A DNA stretch of 64,000 nt from Omphiscola glabra (lineage: Eukaryota; Mollusca; Gastropoda; Lymnaeidae), in assembly GCA_964017045.1 (NCBI GenBank), contig OZ024796.1, positions 25,235,010 through 25,299,009 of the forward strand, read 5' to 3'. Positions 56,852 to 64,000 of this stretch are shown in pieces. The notes beneath the pieces were generated by a model. The model ran no database searches. It had not been told where the DNA came from and saw nothing but the letters and a program-made list of their open reading frames with translations. A program made the translations under genes and the position numbers. Position 1 is the stretch's first letter, and every line of letters starts with the position of its first letter.

Positions 56852-57971
56852 CAATGGACTACGATGAGTCACTTCCTTGTTTTGTCACGTGATACGTACC
56901 AGCCATTGGTAGGCTTTCTGCTACACATAACAACACATAACAACACATAACAACAGATAACAGCTGATCACCCATTGCCATTATCATTAATTCTAAAGCA
57001 CAATGTTTGTCTCCATCAGCGCTTCCCCGGTGTTTATTAAAATTTTACTTTTCAAAATATTCTCGAATACACGCGTCTCTTTAAATGACATTATTATTCA
57101 TTAAATGTGACAATAATTATAATTCGGTTATGATTAAAGGAAAAAAGTTGTTTGAAGAAAAATTTGTGAGCAACTAGTGTGTTGCAGACAGCCTACCGGA
57201 AGTCTTACTCGAATATCTCATTAGGAATTGGCGTCAGCGGGCCGTCGAGCTTACGCTCCTAATGCCCTCCCCGGCGCCCACTCGCACCTGCCAGCCGCCT
57301 CGGCGGCAGGCCGTGCGGGAGGGCGTCAGAGACCTCCCCGGACGTGGAGCGTCCCCGCCCGCAACCGCTCGATCGGGTTCGCCGACGGAGACCCTCCCCG
57401 CCCGGAGACATCTGGTCGACCGAAGACGCTGTGTTTCAAGCGTCCGTGGTCCACTCTCCTAGGGGCCGGGACGGTAAATTAACGTCCTAAAATCTCCCCC
57501 CACCCGTCCTGGGGAAGCATCGGACGCCCTCTAAGAGGGATTCTACAGTGGGTTTCCACCCCGCAACTAATTTGCGTGATAGCTGGGACGAAACGGTTGC
57601 CTAGGAGCAGCTTTCTCAGGGCTGCATATTTAGAATCACCGGCTATATGCTTCCACCACAGCCTATAGCCTCATATCCCTTAACGGCAACTTGTAATCAT
57701 GATCCCTACCCTGTGTTTGCCTTTTCTTCCCCCTGCGAAGTATCACAGGTGGCAGCCCTGTAGGAGCCGTTTATTCCAGCAACTACCATGCATGGCCGTG
57801 TCTGCCACGCGGGACACGCAATGGTGCTAGTGTGCCCCGGGTTAACGCCGAGGGGGTCGGTGGCCAGCGCTTCCAAATCGACAAGCCACTACAGACTTGT
57901 CAACCAGAATCCCGGCTTACTCGTACTTACGCTTATCACTTGACAAAACAACCGACTCATCGTAGTCCATT
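56852..57971. mobile_element. GC-rich 1.1-kb segment bounded by inverted repeats
   Basis: The left end caatggactacgatgagtc is repeated exactly and inverted at 57953-57971. Similarity continues inward with ttgttttgtcacgtgata versus ttgttttgtcaagtgata. The interior, especially 57220-57500, is much more GC-rich than anything else in the window. It contains ORFs of 66-84 codons (for example from 57228) without recognisable domains. No convincing target duplication was seen. It could be a non-autonomous DNA transposon that captured other DNA, or an inverted pair of retroelement ends. I could not match the interior to rRNA. Confidence 0.6.
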
Positions 57972-58260
57972 GTAAAAAAAATATATAATGAATGTATTAT
58001 ATTTGACTAGAAATAATCCACAAAACAATTGCGGCGGGACTGCGTGAACTTCTCGTCTACTTTAGTTACTAGACAAAAAACAAGCATTCAAGTAACGCAC
58101 TTTATGGAGGTCACTGCATTGTCAGTGATTTTTAGTTTTAGTTTACAAGTTAAGCTCTCGGAAATGTAATTTTAATATCAATACAAAAACGCATACGTTT
58201 ATACATAGATCCCAATTACAATATATGCACAGGATGGGCCAGAAACTGGTCTAGTTATCT

Positions 58261-58414
58261 CAGTGGTCGGCAAACTCATTAGTCTGAGAGCCAAAAATCC
58301 GCAGCAGGATGATTAATTATTTTATGTTTTATTTTTTTTTTTAAATATGTTTTCAAGGACCTGTCAAAAACCAGAGCCACATGCGTCTCGCGAGTCGTGA
58401 TTTGCCGACTACTG
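58261..58414. mobile_element. hAT-type MITE, family 3 (CAGTGGTCGGCAAAC ends)
   Basis: A 154-bp element, ends cagtggtcggcaaactc and gatttgccgactactg. Perfect 8-bp duplication agttatct at 58253-58260 and 58415-58422. No coding capacity. Confidence 0.94.
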
Positions 58415-58422
58415 AGTTATCT

Positions 58423-59129
58423 GATAAATTTCATTTGAATATATATTGTTTTCTTAAAACGCGTATGAATACGCGTGTTAATTAAACAGCCAAGGGATGC
58501 GCGGACCGTAATGCGCATGAAAAATGAACCAAACGGAAGGGCATTGAAAATCGTCACTCTAGGTCGCTCTACGAGTAGTGGAGATGTGGATGCCACTCCA
58601 GGAGGATTGGTCTCTTAAATCTTTCGGTAACTCGAGAATAAAAAAAGATGCTGCAGTGAGTTTTTCCTGCAAGCCACGCTTAGATCAACGCTGGAATCAT
58701 GGTCTTTAGATCGTGTTGACTTATAGGGCAAACGCTTGGACGATGCGTAGTTGGGCGTCAATTAAATGTCGGTTGTGATTGGGGCATCAATATTTTACGC
58801 GAACAGTTCATGGGACTAGGGCCGATGTTTAACTATGACATACTTGGCATTCAAGTGACCAGGGCCGATGTTTAACTATGACATGATATTTTACAAAAAA
58901 CATTTCAAAGGACTAGGGACTATTTTTATCTATTATAGATATTTTACATGACATTCAATGGACTTTTTGACACTATTCTTGGACTCCACAATTTCACACT
59001 TGTACGTACTTTCTGCTTCCCAACTACCAAATCATCATCATAATCAGTGGCGCAACAGCCGATTTAGCGCCCTGGCTTACTCCACCACATCCTCCCATTC
59101 GGACCAATTCCGTGGCTTTACGCTTCCTT
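58423..59129. other. Noncoding sequence with a local duplication
   Basis: The words agggccgatgtttaactatg occur twice (58816 and 58860). Otherwise nothing recognised. Confidence 0.55.
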
Positions 59130-59245
59130 GCGTGGCCTCCTAGTCCAACTCTCCATCGTCTATCCATCCATGCATGGTTTCCCAGTCCATCTCTCCATCG
59201 TCCATCCATCCATGCATGGCCTCACAGTCCATCTCTCCATCGTCC
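59130..59245. repeat. 42-bp minisatellite, about 3 copies
   Basis: Unit ccagtccatctctccatcgt followed by ccatccatccatgcatggcct, with variants. Confidence 0.88.
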
Positions 59246-59727
59246 ATCCATCTCAGTCATGGTCCGACCGGTTTCTGCCTGAAACCCACCTATCAAAGTA
59301 GTTATGTCATTGACAGCCAACACAGGAACAGACGTACTTTTTAGGGGGCCTTCAGTCAACCCTGGGATAAGAAAAGCTACCAATCCGTGCACTCGGGACC
59401 GACCCCCACTAATTCGTTTGTTTTCAAAAGCTGCACCCGTGTCACACGGCCGCGTGACTGTCACGTATCTTGCTAGTGTTCACCTTTTACCACGGTGTAT
59501 TAGCTATTGGAAGCGTTTATTCTTCAACGCTTCGACCAGACACGAGCTGACAACAGGCTCGTGACGACACGTTGAAGTAGGTTACTCCAATACTGGACAA
59601 ACATCTGGTGCAGTAGAAATCTCTTTAAAAACGTATAGCTTCACGCACGGCCGAATACAATGCTCTCAACAAAAACGCAATAATATTTTTAACATATAGG
59701 TCCTAGTAACTGACATGGGGGGATTAG
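59246..59727. other. Noncoding sequence
   Basis: Mixed composition; an 86-codon frame at 59304-59564 has no recognisable domain. Confidence 0.45.
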
Positions 59728-59884
59728 CAGGGGCGTAGGAAGTGGGGTGGAGGGGGCGGTCTTTTTTTTTTCTTCCTTTTATTCAGGTGCGGCATTTTCG
59801 GCCAACTACAGAGGGGTTTTTCGTGGAAGTGGAGGCAAAAAGCTCTGCACGCCCCGGGTGGTACGAGCCCTAGTTACGCCACTG
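59728..59884. mobile_element. hAT-type MITE, CAGNGGCGTA group
   Basis: A 157-bp segment, ends caggggcgtaggaagtgg and ctagttacgccactg, with internal gccccgggtgg. Flanks gggattag / tggataag are similar at 6 of 8 positions, a decayed duplication at best. Confidence 0.75.
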
Positions 59885-59984
59885 TGGATAAGACTTACGG
59901 GCGCGTTTAAAGAGCTCGTTCATTTTCAGAATAGTTTTAAGTAACATACATTCATTTTTTTTAAAAATCTGTAGGGGTTTTTGA

Positions 59985-60145
59985 TGGGAAGATAACATCA
60001 AAGAGTTGACGGGATTAAAACTAGGCGAGGCTGTTCATAGTGCAGAAGACAGAGAGGAATGGAAAATGATAGTTTTCATGCCATCTGTGGCGCTCCAACG
60101 GTTCAAGGACTAAGAGACATGATGATGATGATGATGAGGGGGGGT
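59985..60145 (+). pseudogene. LINE 3' end, family L1a copy 3 (short)
   Basis: About 145 bp matching the last part of 36455-37025 (gatgggaagataacatcaaa, then gcagaagacagagaggaatg and tctgtggcgctccaacgg) with the same (GATGATG)n tail. Severe 5' truncation and a stop at the first codons. Confidence 0.88.
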
Positions 60146-60334
60146 TTTTGGTGGCTGGAGATTGTATCTGGTCCATGATATGTTCCTTCTATGATTACTT
60201 ACAGGAGAGGTCACGGCAGATGTTAACATGAATACCGGTACCTACAATTTTTATAGAGCAGGGACCCGACATGCCGGCATTGCACACTGGCCTGCAAGAG
60301 ACACTACCTCAGTTGATGATTGAGTGCCCTGCAC

Positions 60335-60490
60335 TGCACATCTAGCCGCGCTCTTACTCTAACATCTAGCAGTACTCTTACTGTAACATCTAGGCGTCCT
60401 CTTACTCTAACGTCTAGCCGTCCTCTTACTCTAACATCTAGCCGTCCTCTTACTCTAACATCTAGCCGTCCTCTTAATCTAATTTTCCTC
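60335..60490. repeat. 24-bp minisatellite, about 6 copies
   Basis: Unit tctaacatctagccgtcctc plus ttac. Confidence 0.94.
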
Positions 60491-60953
60491 ACTTGTTAGG
60501 ACCAGGGGCGAGTAAACCAACGTACACTTTTTTTTTTTTTTTTAAAGACACAAAACTGAAACAAAAGCATAAAAGTAGAACGCCAATCACACGAGATGCT
60601 TTCACACAGCTTCCGTCAACGAAATGAGCAGACGACGACGCGTATGGTTGGCCGAAGCACTAGGCAAACGTACGTGCACAACCCAAAAAGCAACACGAAG
60701 AACGTGGTGGTCATTGGGGATTTCAAAGCAGCGATCGGAACCGTTCGGATTTCGAGAGAAAATTTGCCAGAAATTTCTTTCAGATTCAAAAGTTGTTCGA
60801 TTTCTTTGGCGTTCGAATTCCAAGACCTTACTGTATATCCAATTAAATCTTTTCGTTATTGACTATCGTCATGTTTTTTTTTTTTTTTAATTGCCTATCT
60901 TATCTTTTATCACTGGAGCATCTGTATAGCTCAGCTTTTCCTATACGTTACTA
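60491..60953. other. Noncoding sequence
   Basis: T-tract near 60528-60544. Overlapping open frames at 60596-60890 on both strands show no domain or splice support. Confidence 0.45.
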
Positions 60954-61121
60954 CAGTGGTCGACCTGAGTGCGGCTCGGCCAGTCGGCCACAAATCGGTT
61001 TTGTCTCCGAAAAACATGGTTCTTGGCAGGCTCTTGAAAAGAAATTTGGCTCTCATCATTTGTTTAACCGTCGGGCTGCTGATTTTTTGTCTCTTTTGGC
61101 TAATGAGTTTGCCGACCACTG
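60954..61121. mobile_element. hAT-type MITE, family 3, inside a minisatellite
   Basis: A 168-bp segment, ends cagtggtcgacctgagtgcg and gtttgccgaccactg, related to 58261-58414. It separates one ttcctatacgttacta unit at 60938 from the array that resumes at 61129, so it entered the minisatellite. No clean duplication seen. Confidence 0.82.
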
Positions 61122-61312
61122 GGTTAACGCTTCCTATACGTTACTATAGCTCCACTCTTCCTATAAGTTCCTATAGCTCTGCTCTTCCTATACGTTTCTA
61201 TAGCTCTACTCTTCCTATACGTTTCTATAGCTCTACTCTTCCTATACGTTACTGTAGCTCTACTCTTCCTATATGTTTCTATAGCTCTACTCTTCCTCCT
61301 ATACGTTACACA
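61122..61312. repeat. 27-bp minisatellite, about 7 copies
   Basis: Unit ctactcttcctatacgtttc followed by tatagct. One unit lies left of the inserted MITE. Confidence 0.94.
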
Positions 61313-62304
61313 CAAGACATCAATATTCTGTTGAGAAAATAAGGCGAAGCTTCAGCTGAACCCGAGGATGAGCTTCATTTCAATTGCCGGGGCTTATTTC
61401 GTATCGACGCCAATTATATAACTATGGCCCGCAAGTCTAAGCGGTTGCAATTCACACAAAACACATTCTTACCATTTAGTCGGTCGAATCGATACATTTT
61501 TGTAAGCTCTTGCTTTCTTGTCCTTAAATTCTGTTTAACCCTTTTCCTTAATTTATTTATTTATTTTTTTAAAATATTTGTGCAAATGTGTTGAGGCATG
61601 CCAAAGCCCTACGTGGACTGTAGTGCCAAAGGCATGAATGATGTCTGTGTTGAAAGGAAAGAAATTTTATCAGTTAAATAAAGTTTTATGAGTTTTAATG
61701 TACCAAGATCGAATGGTTACACTTTTCATTTGAATTCTATGCTTATTACGTGAGTGGAGCCCTTGGGCAGCATATCTTTTATAACTTGTGGGGGGCCATT
61801 TCTGAACTGCATTATAATAGTGTTTGTCATTCGCATGCGAAGATAACACCATTCCACAGGCTTGTGACTGACTCACAAATTAGACCCTCTGCCAACCAGC
61901 ACCCTTGGTTACAGTCCCCTCCCACTTAACACAGGTATGACCCACCAGAACCCACGTCCCGCGCGCTCTAGCGATGTGGTTCCCTTCGGATGACGTAAAA
62001 GAGGGGAATGACCGGTAGGATAAATTTCCCATTGCACCGGGTCGCCGGACCGTCAATTTGGGAAACACTGCTTTAGCGGAATCTCCAGCCCTGGATTTCG
62101 TCCCGGAATAAACTTAAGGGCGTTTCGATACAGCCGTTCTGCGGATCCGGTTACACCTACGCTTATCGTAATGTTAAGGGCAGCTTATCGCTGGGGGGGT
62201 GGGGGGTTCAAGGAGGTCATTTAAAATGCCCTATATTGGAAAAACTAAGTCTAAATACTCTCATAAAAACATTGTTGTTGTGTCCGCGTGTACCGAGAAG
62301 GCTT
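61313..62304. other. Noncoding sequence with a tiny LINE tail
   Basis: 61590-61640 (catgccaaagccctacgtgg, then actgtagtgccaaaggcatg) matches the terminal part of RTE-like 3' ends such as 35290-35325. Otherwise no recognised feature; a frame at 61880-62068 has no domain. Confidence 0.55.
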
Positions 62305-62545
62305 CGTAAATATATATATATATATATATATCTAAACCCATCCGTTCTAAACCCACCCACTCTAAACCCACCCACTTTGAACCCTGGCACTTTGAACCCA
62401 CCCACTTTGAACTCACCCAATTTGAATCCACCCACTTTTAACCCACCCACTTTGAACCCACCAATTTTAACCTATCCACTTTTAACCCACCAACTTCGAA
62501 CCCACCCAATTTTAACCCACCCACGTTCAACCCTGACACTTTGAG
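62305..62545. repeat. (TA)n tract and about 15-bp minisatellite
   Basis: (TA)n at 62308-62331, then about 13 copies of ctttgaacccaccca and variants (ctaaacccaccca, ttttaacccaccca). Confidence 0.9.
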
Positions 62546-62637
62546 GCCTAGGTTCTCTAAAAGTTGTTTTCTTGTTTGTTTGTGTGCTGCCACTGCTCAC
62601 AGCAACTCACGCCCACATCTTCCGGGGCTTTAAAGTC
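62546..62637. other. Short spacer
   Basis: Unique sequence between two arrays; nothing recognised. Confidence 0.5.
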
Positions 62638-63135
62638 CACTTGCCCACTCATTCCTGACTTTGATGTCCAGTTTCCCACTCATTCCTGACTTTGATGTTC
62701 AGTTTCCCACTCATTCCTGGCTTTGATGTTCAGTTGCCCACTCATTCCTGACTTTGATGTTCAGTTGCCCACTCATTCCTGGCTTTGATGTTCAGTTGCC
62801 CACTCATTCCTGACTTTGATGTTCAGTTTCACACTCATTCCTGACTTTGATGTTCAGTTGCCCACTCATTCCTGGCTTTGATGTTCAGTTTCCCACTCAT
62901 TCCTGACTTTGATGTTCAGTTGCCCACTCATTCCTGACTTTGATGTTCAGTTGCCCACTCATTCCTGACTTTGATGTTCAGTTGCCCACTCATTCCTGGC
63001 TTTGATGTTCAGTTTCCTACTCATTCCTGGCTTTGATGTTCAGTTTCCCACTCATTCCTGACTTTGATGTTCAGTTTCCCACTCATTCCTGGCTTTGATG
63101 TTCAGTTGCCCACTCATTCCTGGCTTTGATGTCCA
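62638..63135. repeat. 30-bp minisatellite, about 16 copies
   Basis: Unit gatgttcagttgcccactca followed by ttcctgactt; positions alternate ttgcccac/tttcccac and tgactt/tggctt. Confidence 0.96.
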
Positions 63136-63302
63136 GCTTTTCATCTGTGCTATCTTTTATTGACTTCTAACGACAGCCAATTCTTCCATTCTGTTACTAT
63201 ATTGCCTGGCATCGTTCTCTGTGTCAATGAAGTTATCATATTTGTAGGCATCTACCAGTCTTCATGAGACCATAGTACTGCATCTTTTTATTGTCAACTT
63301 AC

Positions 63303-63417
63303 CGAAAGATTTAAGAGACCGATCCTGGAGTGGCATAGTCTCGTCAGCACTTTTCGCAGCAGAACCCATGCTGACGGTTTTCAGTGATCTTACGTTTCGC
63401 TCTTTTTTTATGCGCAT
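63303..63417 (-). CDS. Candidate first coding exon of a minus-strand gene
   Basis: ATG at 63417 or, in the same frame, at 63369. The downstream start gives MGSAAKSADETMPLQDRSLK, then SF, and a consensus GTAAGT donor at 63302, exit phase 1. The upstream start adds MRIKKERNVRSLKTVS, which is basic. The perfect donor and mixed composition support a real exon whose continuation lies to the left on the minus strand. No second exon was recognised and the family is unknown. Confidence 0.45.
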
Positions 63418-63919
63418 TACGTTCCGCGCATCCTTTGCCTGTTTAAACACCAGTATTCATACGCGGTCGAAGAAAACCAAAAAAAAAAACTATTTAAACG
63501 AACTATAACAGAAATCTAGACCAGTTTCGACACATGCAATGCTATTAATTATATAAAATCCTATTTTCTGTGTTCTATGTGGAAATGCATGTGTTATGTT
63601 TATATCAAAATAACATCTCTAAGAGCTCATAGGTTAAAACTGTAAATAATAATATCTTATTTGCCAAACAGGTCGCTCCCTTTTACAGCAACTAGTATTT
63701 GACACTGTGATATTTATTCAAACCTCCTGTAAAGACTGTTGAAAAAATTGACATTGATTTATTAAATATTTGTGGGTTGTCCTTTTAAAAAAAATATTGT
63801 TTAATTCATTTATTTTTCATTGTGGTGCCCCCAGCGACACGCCTGCGTGGTTTTCAAAACATCGATTTTTCCGTGTCAGCCGCCAGAGGGAGCAATTACA
63901 CCTCGTCTGCTTGTATATC
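63418..63919. other. AT-rich spacer between divergent candidate exons
   Basis: Separates the minus-strand exon at 63303-63417 and the plus-strand frame at 63920. It could hold promoters for both. A CTCF-like word ccgccagagggagc is at 63880-63893 (12 of 14 positions fit the CTCF core pattern). No TATA element is convincing. Confidence 0.4.
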
Positions 63920-64000
63920 ATGGATTTACTCTCCAAATCTGTTGCCAGTGGGTTAGAATCCAAGCAACAATCTTGGCATGCGGTAATAGTATCGAATCCA
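63920..64000 (+). CDS. Candidate first coding exon, runs to window end
   Basis: ATG at 63920 (context tatcatgg) opens 27 codons to the window edge, starting MDLLSKSVASGLESKQQSWH. A GTAATA at 63981 could be a donor, in which case the exon would end at 63980. Composition is protein-like but the segment is too short to classify. Confidence 0.3.
   Translation, partial: MDLLSKSVASGLESKQQSWHAVIVSNP

Noticed and set aside
57200..57960. Possible rRNA gene fragment, because of GC richness
   Set aside because: No long match to conserved 18S, 5.8S or 28S segments could be recalled; only short words such as tgtttcaag agree.

Overview
This looks like eukaryotic nuclear DNA: AT-rich, gene-poor and repeat-dense, with short exons bounded by GT/AG splice sites. 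A non-LTR retrotransposon family, Penelope-like elements, several hAT families, tRNA-derived SINEs and very many minisatellites occur together, next to a PAN plus C-type lectin gene. Together these suggest an invertebrate, plausibly a gastropod mollusc. That assignment is inference, because no species-specific marker was seen.

The best supported host gene is a plus-strand C-type lectin-like locus between about 22.4 and 29.8 kb. It has a possible signal-peptide exon (22417-22477), a PAN/apple-like exon (23752-23938), and three exons forming one C-type lectin domain (24686-24862, 25433-27253, 29636-29755), followed by an AATAAA signal at 29813. The locus is damaged in two ways. A 1,627-bp hAT element (25534-27160) sits inside the third of these four exons, flanked by perfect 8-bp duplications. 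The last exon also carries a frameshift just before the final conserved Cys motifs. Several other isolated exon-like segments are listed with low to moderate confidence: the left edge on the minus strand, 7603-7767, 9816-10000, 19458-19516, 20143-20254, 45549-45652, 63303-63417 and the right edge.

Most of the remaining sequence is mobile DNA. A Penelope-like element at 13.26-14.8 kb has its GIY-YIG end on the minus strand, its N-terminal fragment inverted on the plus strand, and a degenerate hammerhead-ribozyme-like motif downstream. Non-LTR retrotransposon 3' ends lie at 12.5, 29.9, 35.2, 36.5, 50.4, 60.0 and 61.6 kb. A second hAT with a ZMYM-type transposase relic is at 33.7-35.2 kb. Many short TIR elements show clear 8-bp target duplications. 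A 298-bp foldback element with a 9-bp duplication resembles a Mutator-type element. Two copies of a tRNA-derived SINE each contain a MITE of the same family. A GC-rich 1.1-kb segment at 56.85-57.97 kb is bounded by inverted repeats.

About twenty-five tandem arrays cover a large part of the window. The most striking is 841-4470, which has 121 copies of a 30-bp unit without a single indel. Another, at 15.64-16.58 kb, has a 21-bp unit that reads as leucine/valine heptads on the minus strand. No rRNA gene, tRNA gene, CRISPR array or bacterial-style operon was recognised.
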